Assembly (NCBI RefSeq): GCF_039655865.1
Contig: NZ_JBBYXL010000002.1
Span: 1-64,000, forward strand
DNA length: 64,000 nt
Source of the DNA: Prosthecobacter sp. SYSU 5D2
GTDB taxonomy: Bacteria > Verrucomicrobiota > Verrucomicrobiia > Verrucomicrobiales > Verrucomicrobiaceae
Direction: 5' to 3'
Shown: positions 9,570 to 18,945 of the stretch, piece after piece
Layout: each line of letters opens with the position of its first letter
How positions within the stretch are numbered: the stretch's first letter is position 1
Translations under genes and position numbers: made by a program
Notes under the pieces: generated by a model
What the model was told of the DNA's origin: nothing
Database searches by the model: none
Seen by the model: the letters and a program-made list of their open reading frames with translations, nothing else

Positions 9570-9675
9570 CTCCCTCCTCCCGCTCTCAGGCCCCCGCCTG
9601 CCTCCGCCAAATCCATTTTCCCGCAAACCCCGCGATAGCTTGGCATGACTGAGGCTGTTTGATAGAACAGCGCTT

Positions 9676-10689
<1,014 letters not shown>

Positions 10690-10733
10690 AAACGCCCCCG
10701 GCTGGCAAGTGCTCAGATACCTTAATAGAGAAC

Positions 10734-11114
10734 ATGAAAACCATGCTCCTCCTTGTCATCTCCCTCTTTACCCTAGGCCTTGCCGCTGTCGAGCCTGTCC
10801 GTGAAGAAGGCCTTTCCGTTCACATGCTACCAGACCGCGTGGCCAAGCTGAGCGGCAAGCACGGTGGTTTCACCGTAGATCGCAGCAAACCTGCTTTAAA
10901 GACAGCCGACGAGGTCATTACTCACTTGGAAGGCCTGCCAAAAAAGACGCAGGCCAACGGCATTTGGGTCGTCACCACCCATCCCACTTCGTATTCCGAA
11001 GAAGAGACCCAAAAGCTCGAATCCCTGGCCAGTCTTGGTTCTGCCAAAGGCATCCCTGTCTTCACCTGTCGCGCCTCAGGCCTTCCCGCCGGCTGGCAAC
11101 GCATATCAAAATAA
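10734..11114 (+). CDS. Small exported protein of unknown function
   Basis: The frame opens with a GTG at 10686 overlapping the MoxR stop, but the ATG at 10734 gives a clean signal peptide (MKTMLLLVISLFTLGLAAVEP), so 126 residues are chosen. The mature part is about 105 residues, with no recognised domain and one Cys (FTCRASG). A small alpha/beta fold is possible (HGGFTVDRSKPAL, then ANGIWVVTTHP, then KGIPVFTCRAS). It separates MoxR from DUF58, which are usually adjacent, so it looks like a later arrival in the cluster. Function is unknown. Confidence 0.7.
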   Translation: MKTMLLLVISLFTLGLAAVEPVREEGLSVHMLPDRVAKLSGKHGGFTVDRSKPALKTADEVITHLEGLPKKTQANGIWVVTTHPTSYSEEETQKLESLASLGSAKGIPVFTCRASGLPAGWQRISK

Positions 11115-11153
11115 CAGCAAAATCTTTCTCCCCACTCCGCCCTCCCCCTCAGG

Positions 11154-11173
11154 ATTCGTCATTCGGAATTAAT
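11154..11173. repeat. GTCATTC leader repeat, copy 1
   Basis: The tract ATTCGTCATTCGGAATTAAT lies 7 bases before the DUF58 start codon. Related tracts precede the start codons at 12290 and 18961 and occur inverted upstream of 32598. Confidence 0.55.
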
Positions 11174-11180
11174 CCCCCCC

Positions 11181-12080
11181 ATGCCCTCCCACCTCGATAC
11201 CGCCGCCCTCGCCCGCATCCGCTCCCTGGAGTTGCGGGCCAAGGTCATCGTCGAGGGCCTTTGGAAAGGCATGCACCGCAGTCCCTACCACGGCTTCTCT
11301 GTCGAGTTCAGCGAATACCGCGCTTATGTCCAGGGGGACGATCCCCGCTCCATTGACTGGAAAGTACTGGCCCGCAGCGACCGCACCTTCATCAAAAAAT
11401 TCGAGGACGAGACCAACCTTCGCTGCCAGCTCGTCGTGGACCACAGCCGCTCCATGCAGTTCGGCTCCGGTCCCATGACCAAGGCGGAATACGCCGCCAC
11501 GCTCGCCGCTACGATGGCCCTTTTCCTCATGCAGCAGGGGGATGCTGTCGGCGTCACCACCTTTGGCCAGACCCTGCAGGAGCACATCCCCGCCCGCAAC
11601 CGCCCCGGCCACCTGCGCCGCCTCATGCTGGAGCTTGAAAAGCCCGCCCCACCCGGTGCCACCTCCCTGGACCTAAGTGTCAAACAGCTCTCCGACCTCG
11701 TCCGCAAGCGCGGCCTCATCTGCCTCGTCTCCGACCTCCTCGCCCCCGTGGACAAATTGGAAAAACAACTCGGCTGGTTAGGCGCGATGGGCCACGACGT
11801 CGTCCTCTTTCACGTCATGGACCGCGCCGAAATTGACTTCACCTTCGAAAAGTCTGCCCACTTCCGCGATGCCGAAACCGGCACCGAGCGCTTTATTGAT
11901 CCCGCCACCGCCCGCGACACCTACCTCAACCGCCTCACCGTCCACCGCGACTTCATCCGCCGCGCCTGCGAGCGCCAGGGCATCGAATACCACTGGACCC
12001 CCACCGACACCCCCCTCGAGTCCGTCCTCTTCGACTTCCTCTCCGCCCGCGCCCGCAAAAAAGGAGGCCCCCGCCGATGA
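11181..12080 (+). CDS. DUF58 protein with degenerate VWA fold
   Basis: The 299-residue protein carries the DUF58 core: FSEYRAYVQGDDPRSIDWKV (about 43-62) and the MIDAS-like VDHSRSM with Asp87, Ser89 and Ser91. It lacks strongly hydrophobic helices, so it is probably cytoplasmic or peripheral. DUF58 proteins partner MoxR ATPases, and the ATPase gene is just upstream. Its last codons contain a strong Shine-Dalgarno (AAGGAGG at 12061-12067), and its TGA overlaps an ATG (ATGA at 12077), but that ATG now leads to a stop after four codons. The next real gene starts 213 bases later at 12290, again with ATGA (see findings). Confidence 0.92.
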   Translation: MPSHLDTAALARIRSLELRAKVIVEGLWKGMHRSPYHGFSVEFSEYRAYVQGDDPRSIDWKVLARSDRTFIKKFEDETNLRCQLVVDHSRSMQFGSGPMTKAEYAATLAATMALFLMQQGDAVGVTTFGQTLQEHIPARNRPGHLRRLMLELEKPAPPGATSLDLSVKQLSDLVRKRGLICLVSDLLAPVDKLEKQLGWLGAMGHDVVLFHVMDRAEIDFTFEKSAHFRDAETGTERFIDPATARDTYLNRLTVHRDFIRRACERQGIEYHWTPTDTPLESVLFDFLSARARKKGGPRR

Positions 12081-12086
12081 TCACCG

Positions 12087-12111
12087 GGTAGGGACGCGCT
12101 GCGCCGCGTCC
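12087..12111 (+). repeat. REP-like element with GTAG foot
   Basis: GTAG (12088-12091) is followed by GGACGCG (12092-12098), a six-base loop, and CGCGTCC (12105-12111), a perfect 7-bp stem. The GTAG-plus-hairpin layout is the textbook REP form. It begins seven bases after the DUF58 stop codon. Confidence 0.7.
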
Positions 12112-12181
12112 GACTTGTCCTCAATAGAGATCCTCCAGTCCACACCACTCTCGTCCTCCCTCAAAACCTCCCCCAAAATCC

Positions 12182-12216
12182 CGTCAATCCTGTCATCTTG
12201 TTAATCCCGTAAAAAC
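12182..12216. repeat. AATCCTGT-type intergenic repeat, copy 1
   Basis: AATCCTGTCATCTTGTTAATCC forms a direct repeat of the AATCC(T/C)GT unit ending in AAAAAC. A shorter version is at 14561-14586. It lies in the DUF58-BatA spacer. Confidence 0.5.
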
Positions 12217-12256
12217 ATCCCCTCCCCACCCCAGCCTCCCACTTCGCCCACCTCCC

Positions 12257-12289
12257 TTTCGTCATTCTGAATTCGTCATTCGTCATTAA
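12257..12289. repeat. GTCATTC leader repeat, copy 2
   Basis: Three GTCATT(C/A) units occur, the last two in direct tandem, ending directly at the ATG of the BatA-like gene (12290). Confidence 0.6.
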
Positions 12290-14428
12290 ATGACCTGGCT
12301 CTTCCCTCTCTACCTCCTCGGAGCCGCCGCCATCATCGGCCCCATCCTCATGCACCTGCGCCGCCGCCCGCCGCAGGACCGTGTCGAATTCAGCTCCCTC
12401 ATGTTCCTGGACGCGCAGACCCCCATGCCCGTCAGCAAGCGCCGCCTGGAGCACTGGCTCCTCCTGCTTCTCCGCTGCCTCGCCCTCATCCTCCTCGCCC
12501 TCATGTTCTCCCGCCCCCTCTGGCGGGGGGAGGAAACCGCCGCCGTGGGGCAAAATCACGCCACCCTCATCCTTGTGGACCGCAGCGCCTCCATGCAGCG
12601 CGGCGATCTATGGCCACGCGCCCAGACCGAAGCCGCCCGCCTGCTCGCCGCCTCCACCCCCACCGACCGCATCGCGCTCGCCACCTTTGACCGCGATTTC
12701 ACCCCCCTCTGGACCTTTGCCGAGGACGCCGAATCCGCCAGCACCCGCACCGCCACGACCAGACAACGTCTGGAGCAAACCGCCCCCGGCTGGTCCTCCA
12801 CCGACCTCGGTCTCGCCCTCGTCCAGGCCGTCTCCAGCTTCACCAGCCAGCCCGGCCTCGCAGGGCTCAAAAAGCGCATCATCATCCTCACCGATTTCCA
12901 GGAAGGCACCCGCCTGGATGCCCTCCGCAGTCAGGTCTGGCCGGAGACCATCGCCGTCACCCTCCACCGCCTGGATGCCCCGGATTCTGACAACCTCTCC
13001 CTCTCCCTCGCCGCCACCAGCCCGGAGGATAACCAGGAGGATGACAACGCCACCCCGCCTGACACAGCACTCCCCGCAGCCTCCGCCACTTCCACACCTC
13101 GCCGCCCCGTTACCCGCCTCCGCCTCGCCAATAGCCGCGATTCCAAAGCCGCCAATTTCACCCTGGCCTGGGAAAAAGGCGGTGCTGAGTCCCTCGCCGG
13201 ATACCTTCCCCCCGGTGCCACCCGCATCCTCGCCGCCCCGCCCGTTGCGGATGAATCTCTCGCCCGCAGCCTCCTCCTCACCGGGGATGCGTGGGACTTT
13301 GACAATCGCGTCTTCATCACCCCCCCGCAGCCCCGTCCGGTCCGCATCCTCTTCATCGGGGATGAATCCACCCGCGACGAAGCCGCCTCCCCTCTCTTCT
13401 ACCTCAGCCGTGCCCTGCAAAAGACCCCCACTCTCGTTCCCGAACTTTCCGTTAGTTCCGCCACCGCCCTCACCCCCACGGCCCTGGCGGAAACCGACAT
13501 CGTCTTCACCTCCGGCACCCCGCTTCAGCCTCCGCAGGCCCAGGCCCTCCGCAGTTTCATGGAAGAAGGTGGCATGGTCGTTGCCGTCGTGGATGTCACT
13601 GCCACCCCGCCCGCCATCCTTAGCACCCTCACCTCCGCTCCCGCCACCTCCATCACCCTCGGCCAGCCCGCCCCCGCCCAGGATTACCTCATGCTGGCCG
13701 AAGTCGATACCGCCCACCCCCTGCTCCGCCCCTTTGCTGATGAGCGCCTGCGGGACTTCACCAAGCTCCGGTTTTGGAAACACCGCCCATTGGAACTCAC
13801 CGAAGCCGCCGCTCCGTTCCTGAAAGTCATCGCCCGTTTTGATGATCGTACGCCCGCCATCCTCACCGCCTCGCCAGGGCAGGGAACCCTGATCCTGCTC
13901 ACCAGCGGCTGGCACCCCGCCGACAGCCAGCTCGCCCTCTCCACCAAGTTCGTCCCCCTCCTCTACGGCTGGCTCGAAGCCGCCGGATTTCGCAACGAAC
14001 AGACCGCTTCTTTGTTAGTAGGAGATGTCTTTCCAGCAGAAGCCGGAACCCAGATCATGAAACCCGATGGCCAGCCCCTTACTCTGCCGGATGGTCTCGC
14101 ACCACGTGCCGAAGCGCCTGGGCTTTACACCCTCCAGTCCGAGCCCCCCCGCCTCATCGCCGTCAACCTCCCCCCAGAAGAAACCCGGGTCACCCCCTTA
14201 GAGCCTGACAAACTTCTCGAATTCGGCGTCCGCCTCGAATCCACCTCCGCCCTGGATCCTGCCTCCCCCACCGCCGCCGAAGACCGCGAGCGCCTGGCCA
14301 CCACTGAGCAGGAAGGCCGCCAGCGCGCCTGGTTCTGGCTCCTCACCGCCATCCTCGCCATCCTCGCCCTCGAGACCTGGCTCTCTGGAAGAATCCGCCA
14401 ATCCACCCCCCAGCCCACGTATTCATAA
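12290..14428 (+). CDS. BatA/VWA-domain membrane protein
   Basis: The 712-residue protein starts with the BatA N-terminal double-membrane segment (helix 1 about 3-21, VEFSSLMFLDAQ, basic SKRRLEHW, helix 2 about 56-74). It continues with a VWA domain whose MIDAS reads VDRSASM (Asp97, Ser99, Ser101) and whose second strand reads KRIIILTDFQEG. A long periplasmic part includes a class-I-amidotransferase-like Rossmann region (VRILFIGDESTRDEA, then DIVFTSGTPL, then FMEEGGMVVAVVDV). The C-terminal helix is at about 688-706. It is a likely partner of the MoxR/DUF58 pair at the inner membrane. The spacer before it holds several repeats. Confidence 0.88.
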   Translation: MTWLFPLYLLGAAAIIGPILMHLRRRPPQDRVEFSSLMFLDAQTPMPVSKRRLEHWLLLLLRCLALILLALMFSRPLWRGEETAAVGQNHATLILVDRSASMQRGDLWPRAQTEAARLLAASTPTDRIALATFDRDFTPLWTFAEDAESASTRTATTRQRLEQTAPGWSSTDLGLALVQAVSSFTSQPGLAGLKKRIIILTDFQEGTRLDALRSQVWPETIAVTLHRLDAPDSDNLSLSLAATSPEDNQEDDNATPPDTALPAASATSTPRRPVTRLRLANSRDSKAANFTLAWEKGGAESLAGYLPPGATRILAAPPVADESLARSLLLTGDAWDFDNRVFITPPQPRPVRILFIGDESTRDEAASPLFYLSRALQKTPTLVPELSVSSATALTPTALAETDIVFTSGTPLQPPQAQALRSFMEEGGMVVAVVDVTATPPAILSTLTSAPATSITLGQPAPAQDYLMLAEVDTAHPLLRPFADERLRDFTKLRFWKHRPLELTEAAAPFLKVIARFDDRTPAILTASPGQGTLILLTSGWHPADSQLALSTKFVPLLYGWLEAAGFRNEQTASLLVGDVFPAEAGTQIMKPDGQPLTLPDGLAPRAEAPGLYTLQSEPPRLIAVNLPPEETRVTPLEPDKLLEFGVRLESTSALDPASPTAAEDRERLATTEQEGRQRAWFWLLTAILAILALETWLSGRIRQSTPQPTYS

Positions 14429-14466
14429 AGACATCTGCGTCGCGCCTTCTGAAGCCCAGATCTGAA

Positions 14467-14505
14467 AACCACTAATGCCCAGCAATAAGCACTAATATTT
14501 CAAAC
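14467..14505. repeat. CACTAATGC repeat, half copy
   Basis: Bases matching the left half of the long hairpin at 18829-18910 (CCACTAATGCCCAGCAATA followed by AGCACTAATATTTCAAAC). The right arm is absent; a REP-like hairpin follows 21 bases later. Confidence 0.65.
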
Positions 14506-14526
14506 CTCAGCTACGCGGAGCGCCAT

Positions 14527-14549
14527 GGAGTGCCGACGATCCGTCGGCA
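14527..14549 (+). repeat. REP-like element with 8-bp stem
   Basis: GGAG (14527-14530) directly precedes TGCCGACG (14531-14538), loop ATC, and CGTCGGCA (14542-14549), a perfect 8-bp stem. The stem differs from the 9.4-kb group but has the same foot. Confidence 0.7.
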
Positions 14550-14560
14550 TTCAAACTCCC

Positions 14561-14586
14561 TAAATCCTGCTAATCCTGTAAAAACC
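14561..14586. repeat. AATCCTGT-type intergenic repeat, copy 2
   Basis: Two direct AATCCTG units followed by TAAAAACC, related to 12182-12216. Confidence 0.45.
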
Positions 14587-14623
14587 GCCCCGCCCGCCCC
14601 CTCTTCGCCCTGCAGTCTGACGC

Positions 14624-14658
14624 CTGAAAACGGAAGACTGAAAACTGTAAACTGAATC
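14624..14658. repeat. CTGAAAAC-type leader repeat, copy 2
   Basis: Four imperfect units (CTGAAAACGGAAGA, CTGAAAACTGTAAA, CTGAATC) end six bases before the DUF4175-type start codon. Confidence 0.55.
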
Positions 14659-14664
14659 CCCGCC

Positions 14665-17600
14665 ATGATCGAACAACAGATTCTCAAAGAAAAATTCCAG
14701 GCCGCTCACCGCGGCTGGCGGGGCGCGCACACCTCCTTCAGTTACTTCCTCATCTACGTCCTCGCTGCCGCCGCCTGCTTTCTCATTGGCTGGCAGGTTC
14801 GCGCCCTCCCGTGGATGTCCGGCACCGCCCCCTGGTGGCTCCTCCTTGTCCCTATCCCCATCGCCGCTGGCATCGCTTTCTTCATCACCCGGCGCATCCG
14901 TCAGCGCCGCTCCGTCGCCCGCGCCCTAGAGCGGGCCCACCCTGGCCTGGACGGCCTCCTGCTCACCGCCGAGGGCCTCCTGGACAAGCCGGACCTCAAC
15001 ATCCTTGAGCAGCGCGTCATCTCCGCCGCCACCGATCACGCCGCCAGCCACGACTGGACCTCCTCCCTCACGCGTTCCCGCGCCCGCCTCTTCCGCCGCC
15101 TCATGTTTTTCGGTCTTCTCCTGTGGGTGAATGCCTTCCTCTTCATGAACCACCGCTGGATTCAGGTCCACAATCAGCCTCAGCCTAACGAAATGGCTGA
15201 CAATATCAAAGAAGCCGCCCCATCTCCTCTCGCCCCCAATCTCTCTGTCACCCTCACCCCCGGCGATACCGAGATCGAGCGCGGCTCCCGCCTCATCGTT
15301 GAGGCCACCTTCGCCCAGGACGTCCCCGCCGAGGCCACCCTCGTTGTTACCGAACCTGAGTCCGATGCCAATGGCCAGGTCACTGTCCGCGAGCGCATCC
15401 CCATGCGCCTGACCATTGATGGCCAGGTCTTCGGTGCCCTCATCGCCCGCGTGGACAAAGACGCCCGCTACCATGTCGAATTCGGCCCCGGCAAATCCCA
15501 GGAACACACCATCACCACCTTCGTCTATCCCGCGCTGGAGCGGGCCGATGTTGTCATCACCCCGCCTGAGTACACCGGCCTGCCGCCCAAAGAAATCAAG
15601 AACACCCTCAAGGTCACCGCCATGGAAGGCAGCGACCTCGCCTTCACCTTCAAGGTCAACAAACCCGTCAAGGACGCGGAGCTTTTTGGCGAGGACAAAA
15701 CCATCCTCCCCCTCACGCCTTCCCCCACAGACCCCACTATCCTCACCGCCACGATGAAGGCGGAAAAATCCCAAAAATGGCGGCTCCACCTCGTGGATGA
15801 CAAGGAACGCGCCAATAAAAATCCGCCCTGGCTCAGTGTCAGAGTCCAGGCCAACCAGCTTGCCAAAATCGAGATCGTCTTCCCCAAGCGTGACATCCAG
15901 GTCTCCTCCATCCAGGAGCTTCCGGTCGAAGCGAAAGTCTGGGACGATCTCGGCGTAACCAAAAGTGGCGTCAGCTTCAGCCTCGCCGGCCAGAGCAAGG
16001 AAGTCGTTTTTAAACACGGCACCACCCAGCCCGCCAAAAAGCAGGACGTGAAAGAGCTGCTCGCCCTCGAGCACGAAAGCGCTGAGCCACGCCAGCTCGT
16101 CAGTTACCATTTTTGGGCGGAGGATACCGGACCCCAGGGCGAAGTCCGCCGCGCCATGAGCGACATGTTTTTTGCTGACGTCCGCCACTTTGAAGACATC
16201 TTCCGCGAGTCCGAAGCCCCGCCGCCGCAGCCCGGCATGCCCGATAAAAAGACCGAGACCGACAAGCTCGTCGAGCTCCAAAAACAGATCGTCAATGCCA
16301 CTTGGCGCCTCGTCCGGGAAACCGCTGCCGGCCGCGTCATGGAGGCCGCCGCCCCGGATGTGGAGGTCGTTCAGGAATCCCAGACTCTCGCCCTCGGTCA
16401 GACCAAGGAGGCGATGGAAGAGGTGGAAGACGCGGAGATCAAAACCGCCCTCACCGAGGCCTGGAAAAGCATGAAGGATGCCCTAGATCCCTTGGAGCAG
16501 GCAGCCTCGGAAAAGAAACGCACCCCGCTGAACCAGGCCCTTACCTTTGAGCAGAGCGCCCTCGAGTGGCTCCACCGCGCCCAGAGCCGCGAGCACCGCG
16601 TGATGCGGCAGAAGCAGCCCAGCCAGTCCAGCAGCGCCTCCCAGCAGGCCAAACAGAACCAGCTCATGAACCTCGAACTCAAGCAGGACGAGGAGCGCTA
16701 CGAACAGGAAAAACAGGCCACCCCGGAGCAGACCGCCGAGCAGCAGGAAAACCTCCAGGTCCTCAATCGCCTCAAAGAACTCGCCCGCCGCCAGGAAGCC
16801 CTCGCCGAGAAGATGAAGGAGCTTCAAAAGCAGATCGAGAAAGCCAAAACCGAAGAGGAAAAGGAAGAACTCGCCAACCAGCTCAAGCGTCTTCAGGAAG
16901 AGCAGGAGCAGCTCCTCCGCGATGTGGATGATCTCAAGGAGCGCATGGAGTCCCCGGAAAACGCCACCAACATGGCCGAGGCCAAAGAACAGCTCGAGCA
17001 GACCCGCGAGCAGGTTATGGATGCGGCCGAAAAGCTCAAAGAACAGCAGCTTGCCGATGCCGCCAACGCTGCCACCCGCGCCCAGCGCGACCTCGAGCAG
17101 ATGCAGGAGGACTTCAAACAAAAGACCGCCAAACGCTTCAGCGATGAAATGAAACAGGTCCGCCAGCAGGCCCGCGAAGTCGCCGAAAGCCAAAAGCTGA
17201 TCAGCGAATCCCTGGAAAACCAAAAGACCACCGAGCCCAGCGCCGACACCAGCAGCGCCCTGGAAAAAATGCTCGATGGCAGCCAGGTCGCCCGCCAGAT
17301 CGAGGAGCAGACCACCAAGGTCAATGACCTCCTCGAAAACATGCGCCGCATCAGCGAGCAGGCCGAAGGTAACAACCCTCTCCTTCATCGCCGCCTCTAT
17401 GAGGCCGTCCGCGATGCCCAGACCAGCGGCCTCGAAGAAAACCTCGAAGAAGCGCGCCTCCAGTCCCGCTACGGCAACCGCGCCGATGCCCAGGACGCCG
17501 AGCGCAAAGCCACCACCTCCGTCGAGCAGCTCCAAAAGAACGTCGAAAAAGCCGCCGAAAGCGTCCTCGGCAGCGAGACCGAAGCCCTCCGCCTCGCCCG

Positions 17601-18753
17601 CAACGAACTCGACAAACTCATCGAAGATATCGAATCCGAGCAGACGCAATCTGGCCAAAGCTCAGAGAAGACCGCAGACGCCCTCGCCCGCAACGAAGAA
17701 GCCCAAGGCTACGAGAGGAGCGCGGACACTCCTGTCCGCAATGAAGTCCCCGGATCCACCCCTCAACCCACCGACTCCCAGCAAACCCAAGCCTCCACCG
17801 GCGAGTCCAATAAAGAAGGCCAACCCGGCGAACCCGCCGAAAAAGGTGAAGGTACAAAGCCCGGTGAAGGCCAAGGCCAGCAACCCGGCCAAATGGCCCA
17901 AAACGCAGAAGGTCAGCCCTCCTCCCAACCCGGTAAAGGGCAGCAGCCAGGCGAATCCGGCACCGAAGGCAAAGGGACAAAGCCAGGCCAAGGCCAGGGC
18001 CAGGGCCAGGGCCAGGGCCAGCAACCCGGCCAAATGGCCCAAAACGAAAAAGGTCAACCTTCCTCCCAATCCGGCGAAGGGCAGCAGCCAGGGGAATCTG
18101 GCACCGAAGGCAAAGGCACCAAACCAGGCCAAGGCAAAGGGCAAGGGCAGAGCCAGCAGCCAGGTCAAATGGCTCAGAACGAAGATGACCAACAACCTGG
18201 CCAATCCCCCGGCCAAGGCCAGCCCGGCGAGTCCCAATCCCCCGGCTCCAATTCCCCTTCCGGCGGCCCCTCCACCGCCAACCGCAATCCAGGTGGTCCC
18301 GGCGGTGACGACCGCCGCCGCTCCCTCCTTCCCAACGCTGGCGGTGGGGGCGGCGATGACCGCCGCAGCCCTGGCTCCTTCTTCTTCGATGAATCCGCCG
18401 AGCAACCCAACCCCAGCCCCCTCACCGGCGAAGGGTACGACCAATGGGCCGACCGCCTCCGCAACGTTGAAGAGCTCCTTAACCAACCCGAGCTGCGCAA
18501 CGAAGCCGCCAAGGTCCTCGACAACGCCCGCGCCATGCGCATTGACCACCAGCGCAACAACCTGGCCCCACAGTCTGACCACCTCGCCATGCGCATCACC
18601 CAGCCCCTCGTCGAGCTCCGCAACCGCGTTGCCGAAGAACTGGCCAAGCGCGACACCAACAACCCCATGGTCCCTGTTGACCGCGACCCCGTCCCCCCCG
18701 CCTTCCGCGAACTCGTGAAACGCTACTACCAAGAACTCGGCAATGGCAACTAA
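14665..18753 (+). CDS. Giant DUF4175-type membrane/coiled-coil protein
   Basis: This is a 1362-residue protein. Two N-terminal membrane helices (about 27-50 and 55-75) and one more (about 148-165) precede an extracytoplasmic beta-rich region (about 190-500). Long Gln/Glu/Lys-rich coiled coils (about 550-990) follow, then a Gly/Gln/Pro low-complexity zone with three imperfect copies of a 41-47 residue unit (from residue 1063). A conserved C-terminal segment contains GYDQWADRLRNVEELLNQPELR. This layout matches DUF4175-type proteins in MoxR/BatA clusters of this phylum, probably scaffolds of an envelope complex. A REP-like hairpin is translated in frame near residue 1018 (ERSADTPVRNE). The ATG at 14665 starts MIEQQILKEKFQAAHRGW. 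Confidence 0.85.
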   Translation: MIEQQILKEKFQAAHRGWRGAHTSFSYFLIYVLAAAACFLIGWQVRALPWMSGTAPWWLLLVPIPIAAGIAFFITRRIRQRRSVARALERAHPGLDGLLLTAEGLLDKPDLNILEQRVISAATDHAASHDWTSSLTRSRARLFRRLMFFGLLLWVNAFLFMNHRWIQVHNQPQPNEMADNIKEAAPSPLAPNLSVTLTPGDTEIERGSRLIVEATFAQDVPAEATLVVTEPESDANGQVTVRERIPMRLTIDGQVFGALIARVDKDARYHVEFGPGKSQEHTITTFVYPALERADVVITPPEYTGLPPKEIKNTLKVTAMEGSDLAFTFKVNKPVKDAELFGEDKTILPLTPSPTDPTILTATMKAEKSQKWRLHLVDDKERANKNPPWLSVRVQANQLAKIEIVFPKRDIQVSSIQELPVEAKVWDDLGVTKSGVSFSLAGQSKEVVFKHGTTQPAKKQDVKELLALEHESAEPRQLVSYHFWAEDTGPQGEVRRAMSDMFFADVRHFEDIFRESEAPPPQPGMPDKKTETDKLVELQKQIVNATWRLVRETAAGRVMEAAAPDVEVVQESQTLALGQTKEAMEEVEDAEIKTALTEAWKSMKDALDPLEQAASEKKRTPLNQALTFEQSALEWLHRAQSREHRVMRQKQPSQSSSASQQAKQNQLMNLELKQDEERYEQEKQATPEQTAEQQENLQVLNRLKELARRQEALAEKMKELQKQIEKAKTEEEKEELANQLKRLQEEQEQLLRDVDDLKERMESPENATNMAEAKEQLEQTREQVMDAAEKLKEQQLADAANAATRAQRDLEQMQEDFKQKTAKRFSDEMKQVRQQAREVAESQKLISESLENQKTTEPSADTSSALEKMLDGSQVARQIEEQTTKVNDLLENMRRISEQAEGNNPLLHRRLYEAVRDAQTSGLEENLEEARLQSRYGNRADAQDAERKATTSVEQLQKNVEKAAESVLGSETEALRLARNELDKLIEDIESEQTQSGQSSEKTADALARNEEAQGYERSADTPVRNEVPGSTPQPTDSQQTQASTGESNKEGQPGEPAEKGEGTKPGEGQGQQPGQMAQNAEGQPSSQPGKGQQPGESGTEGKGTKPGQGQGQGQGQGQQPGQMAQNEKGQPSSQSGEGQQPGESGTEGKGTKPGQGKGQGQSQQPGQMAQNEDDQQPGQSPGQGQPGESQSPGSNSPSGGPSTANRNPGGPGGDDRRRSLLPNAGGGGGDDRRSPGSFFFDESAEQPNPSPLTGEGYDQWADRLRNVEELLNQPELRNEAAKVLDNARAMRIDHQRNNLAPQSDHLAMRITQPLVELRNRVAEELAKRDTNNPMVPVDRDPVPPAFRELVKRYYQELGNGN
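17717..17739 (+). repeat. REP-like element inside a coding sequence
   Basis: GGAG (17717-17720), C, GCGGACA (17722-17728), loop CTCC, TGTCCGC (17733-17739), a perfect 7-bp stem. It is read in frame as part of ERSADTPVRNE in the DUF4175-type protein, just upstream of the Gly/Gln-rich zone. One base separates its hairpin from the intergenic copy at 9466-9488. Confidence 0.85.
17851..18195 (+). repeat. Coding tandem repeat, three imperfect units
   Basis: Units begin at 17851, 17974 and 18115 (residues 1063, 1104 and 1151), each GTKPGxGxGQ...QQPGQMAQN, the first two continuing to QQPGESGTEG. The second unit is longer because a six-base CAGGGC microsatellite (about 17985-18020) adds Gly-Gln pairs. 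Such arrays are prone to length change by slippage. Confidence 0.85.
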
Positions 18754-18764
18754 CCCGCCAGCCT

Positions 18765-18786
18765 GGAGCGCGCGCGTCTCGCGTGC
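18765..18786 (+). repeat. REP-like element downstream of the DUF4175-type gene
   Basis: GGAG (18765-18768), C, GCGCGCG (18770-18776), loop TCT, CGCGTGC (18780-18786). The 7-bp stem has one G-T pair. It lies 11 bases after the stop codon and could double as a transcript-end hairpin. Confidence 0.6.
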
Positions 18787-18828
18787 AGAGTTCTGCGTCC
18801 CGCGGAACACCGCCCCAAACCTTCATTA

Positions 18829-18910
18829 AACCACTAATGCCCAGCAATAAGCACTAATATTTCAAACATCAGACTTATCCATGAGTGCCTATTGCTGAGC
18901 ATTAGTGGTT
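18829..18910. repeat. CACTAATGC long inverted repeat, full copy
   Basis: The left arm 18829-18849 and right arm 18890-18910 are reverse complements at 20 of 21 positions, with a 40-base centre that contains an inner pairing (AGCACT with GAGTGC). Related elements lie at 14467-14505, 26788-26869 and 28970-28997, all between genes. Confidence 0.8.
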
Positions 18911-18924
18911 CAAAAACCTACCTC

Positions 18925-18945
18925 TTCGTCATTCGTCATTCGGAT
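18925..18945. repeat. GTCATTC leader repeat, copy 3
   Basis: TTCGTCATTCGTCATTCGGA has two direct GTCATTC units, 15 bases before the chosen start at 18961. Confidence 0.6.

Larger units (their letters stand above)
9394..9675. repeat. Intergenic spacer with three REP-like hairpins
   Basis: The 282-bp spacer between glgX and the MoxR gene is largely made of three similar REP-like units in the same orientation (annotated individually), separated by GC-rich filler. A GTTAGGC occurrence (9492-9498) lies between units one and two. No open frame of its own is convincing. Confidence 0.75.

Noticed and set aside
12381-13823. 480-codon Pro/Ser-rich frame over the BatA-like gene
   Set aside because: Overlaps a well-supported gene in another frame; composition is typical of shifted GC-rich reading.
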